NCBI GenBank assembly: GCA_964520905.1
Contig: CAZFQL010000004.1
Coordinates: forward strand, 62,001 to 126,000
Origin: JAGVIE01 sp964520905
GTDB taxonomy: Bacteria > Bacteroidota > Ignavibacteria > UBA10030 > SZUA-254
Reading direction: 5' to 3'
DNA length: 64,000 nucleotides
Shown here: piece by piece, positions 44,489-52,282 of the stretch
How the letters are laid out: the number at the start of each line of letters is the position of its first letter
Position numbering within the stretch: position 1 is the first letter of the stretch
Position numbers and translations under genes: made by a program
The notes under the pieces: generated by a model
Databases searched by the model: none
Seen by the model: the letters and a program-made list of their open reading frames with translations, nothing else
Told to the model about the DNA's origin: nothing

Positions 44489-45400
44489 CTATTTGCCACA
44501 ACATCTCTTGTATTTACTTCCACTTCCACAAGGACATGGTTCGTTTCTCTGGATTTTCTTTACGCTAAGCGGCTCGACTTGAGGAATAAAAATTTTATTA
44601 TCTTCCTCAAGTAGCTGTGTTTTCCGTTCGCTGAGTCTTTCTTCTTCCTCCCGCCGTTGAGCGTATCGCTTCCATTTCTGATTCAACGTAAACACATCAT
44701 CACTCAAACGTTTCTTCGTCCAATGGTAAATCTCACCTTGAAAGGCATCACAAACATCATCCGCAGTACATTCGAGGAGAAAATGATCCTCGTACTCTGT
44801 CATCGCATCAGCAAATGCAAATGCTCGTCCTTTTAATTCGTTCAATCCAAAATCACCGCAATCGCAAAGAATGCTTCCAAGTCGCTGTTCCTCAAAAAGA
44901 TTCCGTGCTGCCAATATCTTTTCAACGAAACGAATAACCCTTTGGCGTGTCTCTGGAAATAAAACAGCCATTGCGATTAATCCTTTTACAACCATATCAC
45001 GAGCAAATCGGTCAGCAGAATCCTCAACTACGAAATCCCACAAATTCTCAATTTCATCTTGGGCTATCAGCGCAAAAGGAAGCCACATATCCTCAGTTAG
45101 GTCGTCACCATACAGCGTCCACAAGTCATCTTCGCTGAAGCGAAAACACTGCAATATGTCACGGAGAATGGAAGTATCTCGCAGATGGCTCAAGAGAAAG
45201 ATGGCGTGAAAATCTGTATTCTCAACCGGTTTCTCATCGTCGGGTACACCACCGAGGACAACCCGACGTGTAAGGGCATTTTGTAAATACGGTTGGAAAA
45301 ATTCTTTCTCTATAAAAATAGCATCAATTTCTTCCCGCTCAAGATATGGACGTATGCGAAGCACTTCACACAAATGTTCACGAGTGATTGGATTATTCAT
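44489..45400 (-). CDS. DUF1186/SEC-C domain protein
   Basis: 303 aa from ATG 45400, which overlaps the upstream stop by 8 bp. The N-terminal 230 residues match DUF1186-like helical architecture (LLSHLRDTSILRDILQCF, CDCGDFGLNELKGR). The C-terminus is a SEC-C zinc motif (PCPCGSGSKYKRCCG), as at the end of SecA and many unlinked bacterial proteins. Coupled with the next gene as a two-gene module inserted between the intact ssnA copy and its remnant. Function unknown. Confidence 0.7.
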   Translation of the reverse strand: MNNPITREHLCEVLRIRPYLEREEIDAIFIEKEFFQPYLQNALTRRVVLGGVPDDEKPVENTDFHAIFLLSHLRDTSILRDILQCFRFSEDDLWTLYGDDLTEDMWLPFALIAQDEIENLWDFVVEDSADRFARDMVVKGLIAMAVLFPETRQRVIRFVEKILAARNLFEEQRLGSILCDCGDFGLNELKGRAFAFADAMTEYEDHFLLECTADDVCDAFQGEIYHWTKKRLSDDVFTLNQKWKRYAQRREEEERLSERKTQLLEEDNKIFIPQVEPLSVKKIQRNEPCPCGSGSKYKRCCGK

Positions 45401-46217
45401 AATTCCAACCCGGGATAATCGCCTGTACAACATCCCATCCGCCGTATGGACTTCGTACCAATTTAAGACGGCTCACCCCTGATTTGTGTATTGCTGGTGA
45501 TTGATAGTCCACCAACCCCAGCCACTCGGTTTGAACAAATACCTCGGCATTATCGCCTTCAAGAGAATATGAGACAATCTCCAATTTTGGTCTTTCAAAT
45601 GATTTGAATGATGATCGGAAATCATTTATTGCTTTCAACATTTGTTGATGAGTGATTGGTTCCCCTCTGGCATCGAGTACACCTTCTTTAGCAACCCGAT
45701 GACTTGCAAGATCAGCTTCAAGCCAAAAGAGACCTGAGAGAAAATCTTCTGCATCTCTCTTTACATCGTATTCATCATTTGGGTGGAACTCTTCGTAGAT
45801 AAAATGGTGCATCATTCCTTCGATGCGAATTTCATCAGTCTCAACATCTAACAACTCCTCGGTTATGAAGCGATAAAGTTCCCGATCAGGAACACCTGCG
45901 ACAGAATCGATGATGATATTGTGTAATTCTAAAAAGTCCAAGACGTCGTTCAATTCTTTTTCCACTTCGTTATCTGGAATTTCATTCAAGGGTTTAAAAT
46001 TTGGCTCACCTACAAATTTTCGCACGGTGGTTCTTTTTGACTTTTCAAATTGTTTCTCAAATTCTTCGATGTTGTTCAACCATTGTCTTTCTATTTCAGG
46101 TGGAAGATCAGGATTGCTTTCACTAAAATGTGCACCATACTTTGCGGCAAGTTCCATCTTCTTGAGTTGAATACGGAGCCGTTCATCGCGTTCACGGTCT
46201 GAATTTGAATTACTCAT
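45393..46217 (-). CDS. Uncharacterised partner of the SEC-C gene
   Basis: 274 aa, no signal peptide. The N-terminal 100 residues are charged and helical (coiled-coil-like, RERDERLRIQLKKMELA...). The rest is mixed alpha/beta with acidic patches, ending IIPGWNYE. I recognise no family. Overlap with the SEC-C gene indicates one transcript. Confidence 0.6.
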   Translation of the reverse strand: MSNSNSDRERDERLRIQLKKMELAAKYGAHFSESNPDLPPEIERQWLNNIEEFEKQFEKSKRTTVRKFVGEPNFKPLNEIPDNEVEKELNDVLDFLELHNIIIDSVAGVPDRELYRFITEELLDVETDEIRIEGMMHHFIYEEFHPNDEYDVKRDAEDFLSGLFWLEADLASHRVAKEGVLDARGEPITHQQMLKAINDFRSSFKSFERPKLEIVSYSLEGDNAEVFVQTEWLGLVDYQSPAIHKSGVSRLKLVRSPYGGWDVVQAIIPGWNYE

Positions 46218-46296
46218 ATCTTTCTGAATATTAACTTAATTATAGTAAACATGGTTGCTCGAAACCTTGTAATTAATAAAAGCGATAAATCATGGC

Positions 46297-47589
46297 TCAA
46301 ATCTTCTCCCACAACTTCTTTGCAACCTTTTTTGATTTCTCGTAAACAGATTCCACGTCGAATCCAATCAAAACACGGTTTTTCACAACCCATTTACCGT
46401 CGATCATGACAGATTCGACCATCGATGAGTTCATGCCAAAGAGAAAATGTCCCGCAAGATTTTCTACTGTCATCGGCGTCGGCGGCTGATAATCGAGTAC
46501 AACTATATCGGCGGGAGAACCTTTCGAAAGAGCTCCAAACTTTTTATTAAATATTTGAGAGAGGAGTAACTGATTGGATTGAAGTAATTCGGGCGTTGAT
46601 TTCGGATTTCGGATTTGAGATTTCGGATTTTCTTGCATTTTATAAAATCCTATTTTCGATTCTTCAAACATATCCGCCGGGAAGCCGTCTGTCCCCAATC
46701 CGACACGTTCACCGAATAAATGCAGCGGCGCGTATCCGACACGGTTGTTCATGTTGGAACGCGGATTGTGTATAATCCAACTTCCTGTCTTCCTAACTTC
46801 ACTGAGTTCTTTTTCGCTTAAATGAACACCATGAGCGAGGATTGAATCCTTCCGAAGAATTCCATTTTCTTTCAAACGATCAATTACACTGCAACGATAG
46901 TTTTCTTCCGCATCGGTAACATCCGATTTATCTTCCGCAACATGAATGTGCGCACCGACTTTATACTTCGAAGCCATCTCGCCGCAGAGACGCATAGTTT
47001 CATTGCTCATCGTGAAAGCAGCGTGTGCGCCGACCATTCCGCGGAATTGCGAATTCTTTTTATTGTCTTTTATAAACCGCTCGTTCTCTTCCAAACCTTT
47101 GTCGCGCTCTTTCTTTCCGCCGCGGTCAGTCACCTCATAACACAAAACTCCCCGCAATCCGACTTCCCACATCGCCTCTTTGATTATATCGAGTGAGCTG
47201 GTGATCGATTTTGGCGACGCATGATGATCGATAAGCGTTGTGGTTCCGCAACGCACCGCATCTATCGCCCCGACGAGCGCACTATAATAGATTGCATCTT
47301 CATCGAGCGCACGGTCTAACTTCCACCAAATTTTTTGCAGGATTTCAAGAAAATTCTGCGGTGAATCTTTAGGATATGCCATTCCCCTGGCAAGCGCCGA
47401 ATAGAGATGCGTATGCGAGTTCACGAGTCCCGGCATGATGATTCTACCGGAAAGGTCGTGCACTTCTTCACCTTTCTTTGGCGTTAGATTTTTCCCCTTC
47501 TCTATGATATTACAGTTGAGAAGACGTATATCGACAGATTCAATAGAAGGCGGATCAAGTACGATGGATGTTGTGTTTTTGAGTAGCAT
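46297..47589 (-). CDS. ssnA: SsnA-like aminohydrolase (copy 2, intact)
   Basis: 430 aa. Amidohydrolase motifs VNSHTHLYSALARG (HxH), LIDHHASP, AHIHVAED, AHGVHLSEKE and LGTDGFPADM. It shares the SsnA architecture with copy 1, at modest identity. A heptamer-like in-frame insert (GATTTCG units, about 46597-46636) codes for NPKSQIRNPKS in a surface loop. Downstream lie two partial copies of its 3' end, at 44280 and 42985. Expected to deaminate a purine-ring amine, with the ring-reduction protein and hydroxylases as partners. Confidence 0.85.
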   Translation of the reverse strand: MLLKNTTSIVLDPPSIESVDIRLLNCNIIEKGKNLTPKKGEEVHDLSGRIIMPGLVNSHTHLYSALARGMAYPKDSPQNFLEILQKIWWKLDRALDEDAIYYSALVGAIDAVRCGTTTLIDHHASPKSITSSLDIIKEAMWEVGLRGVLCYEVTDRGGKKERDKGLEENERFIKDNKKNSQFRGMVGAHAAFTMSNETMRLCGEMASKYKVGAHIHVAEDKSDVTDAEENYRCSVIDRLKENGILRKDSILAHGVHLSEKELSEVRKTGSWIIHNPRSNMNNRVGYAPLHLFGERVGLGTDGFPADMFEESKIGFYKMQENPKSQIRNPKSTPELLQSNQLLLSQIFNKKFGALSKGSPADIVVLDYQPPTPMTVENLAGHFLFGMNSSMVESVMIDGKWVVKNRVLIGFDVESVYEKSKKVAKKLWEKI

Positions 47590-47659
47590 AATTTTTCCAA
47601 TGTTTTATCTTAGCGTTACTTTTCCCGAAGGAATTCCCGAGAAAAAAGCGCAAAGGGAT

Positions 47660-48913
47660 TTATAGTTTCAGTTGTTTTTCAAGTAGATCTGCGACAGCAT
47701 CGAGAGTTGGCTCGACTAAATGTTCTTTTCCTGCGGCTTGTTTTGCAGATTTAATATCTTTTAAACCGTTACCTGTAATTACTATCACAGCGGTTTCATT
47801 AGATTTTACAATTTTCTGTTCAACAGCTTTTTTCAAACCGGCTGCGCCTGCGACACCTGCCGGTTCGCCGAACACGCCGCCAAGCCGTGCTGTAACCCGC
47901 ATTGCTTCTAAAATTTCCTCATCCGATACGGCAATCATTTCACCGTGCGATAATCTGACTTGCTGAATTGCGCGCCGCCAATTTCGCGGGGTGCCGACCG
48001 CAATGCTGTCCGCTATTGTGTTCGTACCGGTTGGAATTAAATCTTTCCCGGAAGCAAACGCATCGAGAATTGGTTTCGCACCTTCAGCTTGTACTCCTAA
48101 TAGCCGTGGTACTCTATCGATGAGACCAAGTTGTTTCATCTCCTGCAAACCTTTTCCTATTCCGCCGATTGTACAGCCATCTCCAACAGAGACAACAACC
48201 CAATCAGGAATATTCTTGCCAAACTGTTCTGCAATTTCGAGTCCGGCGGTTTTTTTTCCTTCAACAAGAAAGGGATTCGTACCGCTGTTACGGTTGTACC
48301 ATCCGAACTGATCGCACGACTGTTTACATAAATTAAATGCCTGCTCGTATGTCCCTTTCACCCTGAACACCGTCGCGCCGAAAATAAGTAGCTGCGTAAT
48401 TTTCGGTTCTGGTGCACGCTCCGGTACAAAGATGTAGCTCTTCAACCCGACTGCCGCAGATAATCCGGCAAGCGATGACGCCGCATTACCTGTTGACGCA
48501 CATGCGATTGTATTGAAACCGAACTCCATTGCTTTCATAACTCCGATTGCACTTGCGCGGTCTTTGAACGAATTTGTGGGATTGCGGCCATCATCTTTCA
48601 AGAATAATTTTCTGAGTCCGAAATAACGGGCAAGCCGTGGCACATCATAAACCGGTGTCCAGCCAACATGCAAATGTGGGAACGGAATGTCAGAAGAGAT
48701 GGGAAGTAATTCTTTATAACGCCAAATATCGAATGATTTCGAATTTCGAATTTCGGATTTCGGATTTGAGATAATTGCATTATAGTCGTACTGTACATCG
48801 AGGATACCTTCGATGCCGCAGTGAGGACAGGTGAAGATGTTGCCATGCGGATACGATGAACCACAGACGAGGCACTTCAAATCGGTTACAAATGGAGGTT
48901 GAGAGAATTTCAT
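47660..48913 (-). CDS. Threonine-synthase-like PLP enzyme with zinc-ribbon N-terminus
   Basis: 417 aa. N-terminal Cys motifs CLVCGSSYPHG and CPHCG (residues 14-34), then the fold-type II core with PLP Lys in NPTNSFKDRAS, STGNAASS and VSVGDGCTIGGIGKG. It matches the archaeal-type threonine synthases with an added ribbon. As no other threonine genes are near and it sits in a purine cluster, a lyase acting on diaminopropionate or a similar compound is a possible alternative. A heptamer-type insert (about 48737-48770) encodes NPKSEIRNSKS. Confidence 0.75.
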   Translation of the reverse strand: MKFSQPPFVTDLKCLVCGSSYPHGNIFTCPHCGIEGILDVQYDYNAIISNPKSEIRNSKSFDIWRYKELLPISSDIPFPHLHVGWTPVYDVPRLARYFGLRKLFLKDDGRNPTNSFKDRASAIGVMKAMEFGFNTIACASTGNAASSLAGLSAAVGLKSYIFVPERAPEPKITQLLIFGATVFRVKGTYEQAFNLCKQSCDQFGWYNRNSGTNPFLVEGKKTAGLEIAEQFGKNIPDWVVVSVGDGCTIGGIGKGLQEMKQLGLIDRVPRLLGVQAEGAKPILDAFASGKDLIPTGTNTIADSIAVGTPRNWRRAIQQVRLSHGEMIAVSDEEILEAMRVTARLGGVFGEPAGVAGAAGLKKAVEQKIVKSNETAVIVITGNGLKDIKSAKQAAGKEHLVEPTLDAVADLLEKQLKL

Positions 48914-48917
48914 ATTT

Positions 48918-49000
48918 TATTTACCACTGATGACACTGATTTAACGGATTGGTACGGATAATTCAAATCTGTGAATATCCGTGTAATCCGTGGTTAATTA
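48918..49000. repeat. Interspersed 'CCACTGAT...CGGAT' repeat, copy 2
   Basis: Units around ATCCGT, ACTGATTTAACGG and GAATATCCGTGTAATCCGTGG form an 80-bp stretch with internal inverted CGGAT/ATCCG motifs. It runs into the 3' end of the DUF559 gene, whose last codons it supplies. Confidence 0.55.
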
Positions 49001-49397
49001 TTTTATTCCCCTCCTCTGGAGGGGTGGGTGCATGAGCATCGATCCAATCTTCAATTGCCATAACCACACCATGTAAATTTGTTTTTACTTCTCTATCTGT
49101 AAATCTTAAAAATCTTACACCAAGTGATTCTAACTTTCGCTGTCGCTCAGCATCTTGTTGAATTTTTTCATCATGGCTTGCACCATCAATTTCGATTGCC
49201 AACAAAAGATTAGGACAATAGAAATCTACAATATATTTATCTTTAGGTTTTTGACGATGGAAATCATATCCGCGAACTTGTTTTCCTTTTAACTCTCTCC
49301 AAAGCAAAACCTCGGCGAGAGTGCTGTTGTTCCTAAGATTACGCGCAAGTTGTTTCAAGCTGTGATCGTATGGAATAATTTTTCGTATCAACCACAC
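48963..49397 (-). CDS. DUF559-family (Vsr-like) endonuclease
   Basis: 144 aa. The family core RNNSTLAEVLLWRELKGKQV and DFYCPNLLLAIEIDGASHD (with Asp and Glu-x-Asp acidic residues) is the DUF559/Vsr fold. The GTG start lies inside the terminal repeat of a MITE-like element, and the last 20 codons (APTPPEEG) lie in a second piece of it. Family members are often repeat-associated in this lineage. Activity not shown in the family. Confidence 0.8.
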   Translation of the reverse strand: MWLIRKIIPYDHSLKQLARNLRNNSTLAEVLLWRELKGKQVRGYDFHRQKPKDKYIVDFYCPNLLLAIEIDGASHDEKIQQDAERQRKLESLGVRFLRFTDREVKTNLHGVVMAIEDWIDAHAPTPPEEGNKIINHGLHGYSQI

Positions 49398-51778
49398 ACC
49401 CCTATAATCCCCTCTTGAGAGGGGACTTTTGATTCCCCTCCGCTGGAGGGGTTAGGGGTGGGTGAATGAAACTTCGTTTTCAATTTCTCAATCGAAAGCA
49501 ATATTGTTTCATTTGTTGCAGGCAACGAAAATTCCGGCTCAATCTTATGATTGCCAACTGCTGAGATTGCATCTTTAATAGCCAGCCAAACAGAAAGCGC
49601 AAGCATAAACGGCGGCTCGCCGATTGCTTTGCTTCTGCGAATTGTACCAACAGGGTTCGGAACTCCTTCCATCAACTTAACACGAAAATCTTTCGGTATA
49701 TCCTGCACAGTCGGAATCTTGTATGTGTCGGGAGAATGAGTCATCAAGTTTCCTTTTGCATCCCACTTAATCTCTTCGGTTGTGCACCAGCCGACACCCT
49801 GGACGAATCCGCCTTCTACCTGTCCCATATCGATTCCGGGATTGATAGAATCTCCTACATCCTGCAAAATATCTGTTCTTAATAACGTATGCTGACCGGT
49901 AAGAATATCGATCATCACTTCAGAAACTGCCATTCCGAATGAATAATAAAAGAACGGTTTCCCCTGTCCTTTAGTTTTATCCCAGCCGACTGTCGGTGTT
50001 TTGTAGAAACCAGCCGCACTCAAACTCACCTGACGCAAATTCATTTGAAGAGTTGCATCTGTGAAAGAAATTTTTCTTTCAGGATGATCGGGGTCGAAAA
50101 TGAAATTATCCTTGAAAGTTATTGAAGATGGAACTGATGAAGGATTGAGATTTTTTTCGTTCCATATAAGTGCTAATTCTTTTGAGATGCGGTCTTTTAT
50201 CGTATCGATTGCATTCTTCACAGCCATACCGTTCATATCGGAACCCGATGAAGCGGCGGTTGCCGATGTGTTCGGAACTTTAGATGTGTTGGTGGCATTT
50301 ACTTTCACACGGTCTATGCTCACGCCGAATTCTGCCGCAGCGATCTGCTGCATTTTCGTGTTGAGTCCCTGTCCCATTTCCGTACCGCCGTGATTGACAA
50401 GAATTGTCCCATCAGTGTAAACGTTTACGAGAGCACCTGCTTGGTTGAGAAAAGTTGTGGTGAAAGAAATTCCAAACTTCACCGGAGTAAGCGCCAATCC
50501 TTTTTTGAAGAATTCATTTTTAGTATTGAAGTCATTAATCTCTTTGCGGCGTTTTTCATATTCAGAAGATTTTATTATCTGATCATAAATAAGGTAAAGT
50601 CGATTATGCTCTACGGTTTGTCCATAATGAGTAATATTTCTATCGTTCAGTCCGTAAAAATTTTTATGTCGGATTTCTAGCGGGTCTTTTTTAAGCAAGC
50701 GACCAATCTTATCGATTATTGTTTCTATTGCGGCCATTCCCTGTGGACCTCCGAACCCACGGAAAGCAGTGTTCGAAGGAAGATTCGTTTTCCACACTAA
50801 CGCTTTAACCGACATATTCGGAATGTAGTAAGAATTATCGGCGTGAAGCATTGTACGTTCCATAATCGCAAACGACAGATCTGTTGCCGCACCACCATCG
50901 CTGTTGAATTCAAGCTTCACCGCATTTATCAATCCCTCATCATCAAAACCGGCTTCATACTTTGTGAGATAACGATGGCGCTTGCCGGTCATGATCATAT
51001 CATCATCACGGAACAAACGGATTTTCACCGGACGTTTCGTGGCATTGCACAACAAAGCCGACCAGCATGCAACATGGTTCGCCTGCGTTTCCTTGCCGCC
51101 GAAACCGCCGCCCATACGTTTAACTTCGACAACTACTTCATGTTTCTTTATACCAAGAACTTCTGTAACGAGCGCCTGAGTTTCGGATGGATGCTGGGAA
51201 GAACTAAAAACATTTATTTCCTTTCCTTCACCCGGAACAGACAAACATGCCTGAGTTTCAAGATACCAATGCTCTTGCGCTCCGGTGCGGAGTTCTCCGC
51301 TAATTATATGTTTAGATAATTTCAAAGCACTGTCGGCATCGCCGCGTTTCATTTCTCTTGGTGGACCCAATAAATTATTTTTTTCTATCGCTTTTTCGAG
51401 TTCAAGAATTGCATCAAGTGGTTGATATTCCACTATAATATTTTTCTCCGCTTCATGGCATTGCTCATCGGTCTCGGCAGCAATTAGAAACATTGCCTGT
51501 CCGATGAATGTCACTTCGTTTTCCACAAGAACCGGCTCATCTTTAATAACCGGTCCCATTTGATTGTGTCCGGGAATGTCTTTGTAGCATAATACGGCAT
51601 GAACACCGTGTACTTTTTTAGCTTCGCTCAAATCGAACGATTTTATTTTTGCATGTGCATACCGACTATAAACAACTTTGCCGATTAGAAGCTGATCGTT
51701 TACAGGAATGTCGTCAATGTATATCGCTTCACCGGTAACGTGCAACTCTGCACTTTCGTGTGGTAATTTATTGTTCAT
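49388..51778 (-). CDS. xdhB: Xanthine dehydrogenase molybdenum subunit
   Basis: 796 aa. All three xanthine-binding residues of the mammalian/Rhodobacter enzyme are in place: Glu in GGFGGKETQ, Arg in AFRGFGGPQ, and the catalytic Glu in SKAIGEPPF. So this is a real xanthine dehydrogenase large chain (HYP/xanthine to urate). The C-terminal 25 residues, PNPSSGGES and PSQEGIIGVCG, are encoded by a palindromic element that has replaced the original end. Operon with the TonB-like and XdhA genes. Confidence 0.93.
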   Translation of the reverse strand: MNNKLPHESAELHVTGEAIYIDDIPVNDQLLIGKVVYSRYAHAKIKSFDLSEAKKVHGVHAVLCYKDIPGHNQMGPVIKDEPVLVENEVTFIGQAMFLIAAETDEQCHEAEKNIIVEYQPLDAILELEKAIEKNNLLGPPREMKRGDADSALKLSKHIISGELRTGAQEHWYLETQACLSVPGEGKEINVFSSSQHPSETQALVTEVLGIKKHEVVVEVKRMGGGFGGKETQANHVACWSALLCNATKRPVKIRLFRDDDMIMTGKRHRYLTKYEAGFDDEGLINAVKLEFNSDGGAATDLSFAIMERTMLHADNSYYIPNMSVKALVWKTNLPSNTAFRGFGGPQGMAAIETIIDKIGRLLKKDPLEIRHKNFYGLNDRNITHYGQTVEHNRLYLIYDQIIKSSEYEKRRKEINDFNTKNEFFKKGLALTPVKFGISFTTTFLNQAGALVNVYTDGTILVNHGGTEMGQGLNTKMQQIAAAEFGVSIDRVKVNATNTSKVPNTSATAASSGSDMNGMAVKNAIDTIKDRISKELALIWNEKNLNPSSVPSSITFKDNFIFDPDHPERKISFTDATLQMNLRQVSLSAAGFYKTPTVGWDKTKGQGKPFFYYSFGMAVSEVMIDILTGQHTLLRTDILQDVGDSINPGIDMGQVEGGFVQGVGWCTTEEIKWDAKGNLMTHSPDTYKIPTVQDIPKDFRVKLMEGVPNPVGTIRRSKAIGEPPFMLALSVWLAIKDAISAVGNHKIEPEFSLPATNETILLSIEKLKTKFHSPTPNPSSGGESKVPSQEGIIGVCG
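49391..49462. mobile_element. 72-bp MITE-like element with two palindromes
   Basis: Imperfect terminal inverted repeats ACACACCCCTATAATCCCCTC and its partner ending GAGGGGTTAGGGGTGGGT flank two hairpins, CCCCTCTTGAGAGGGG and CCCCTCCGCTGGAGGGG. It sits at the 3' end of xdhB and the 5' end of the DUF559 gene, and contributes coding sequence to both. A half copy (CCCCTCCTCTGGAGGGGTGGGT) is at 49010-49034. Confidence 0.75.
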
Positions 51779-51788
51779 TTTAATTTAT

Positions 51789-52280
51789 CTACTTTTGTAC
51801 AGTTAATTGATACTTCAGAGGCACATTAACCCAAACCAGGGCTGTAGTGCCATCGGGCTTTAGTGGTTTTGTAAATCGCCATTTCATTACGGCGTCAATC
51901 GATGGTTTGTGAAATAATTTTGTATACTTCGAATCAGGTACCAATGTGCTCGGTTTTATTGAAGCATCTTTCATGAAAGATGCTTTTACATTCACAACTT
52001 TAATGTTTTTCGGTTTGCCGTCTTTACCAATTAAAACACTAAGCATAATTTCAGCTTCAACATTACTTTGTCTTGCAAGCGTTGGATATTCCGGTGGAAC
52101 TTGTTTTATCGGCTGGGGCCAATGTTTTAAAGATGTAAGTTCAACTGTATCCGAGACTACAGATTGTTGGGGAACAGATGATAATAGTTTTTGTCCGAAG
52201 ATAGAATTCGAATAGAATGAAATCGTTGGACAGATTAGTAAGAACAATAACCTTATGAATTTTACATAACAAATTCTCAT
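51789..52280 (-). CDS. TonB-C-terminal-domain protein inside the xdh operon
   Basis: 163 aa from ATG 52280, which is 2 bp after the xdhA stop. Signal peptide (residues 1-30), a short linker, then a TonB C-terminal domain (YPTLARQSNVEAEIMLSVLI...AVMKWRFTKPLKPDG). It lacks the usual Pro-rich spanning region and the N-terminal transmembrane anchor of TonB. A periplasmic role is clear; how it relates to xanthine dehydrogenase is not. It could link xanthine import through an outer-membrane receptor to the operon. Confidence 0.8.
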   Translation of the reverse strand: MRICYVKFIRLLFLLICPTISFYSNSIFGQKLLSSVPQQSVVSDTVELTSLKHWPQPIKQVPPEYPTLARQSNVEAEIMLSVLIGKDGKPKNIKVVNVKASFMKDASIKPSTLVPDSKYTKLFHKPSIDAVMKWRFTKPLKPDGTTALVWVNVPLKYQLTVQK

Positions 52281-52282
52281 AT

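Noticed and set aside
44280..44504. A separate small 74-aa gene
   Set aside because: It is plainly the 3' end of ssnA without any metal site, hence a remnant.
47660..48913. Confident call as diaminopropionate ammonia-lyase
   Set aside because: The sequence is of the threonine synthase type; only the context hints otherwise.
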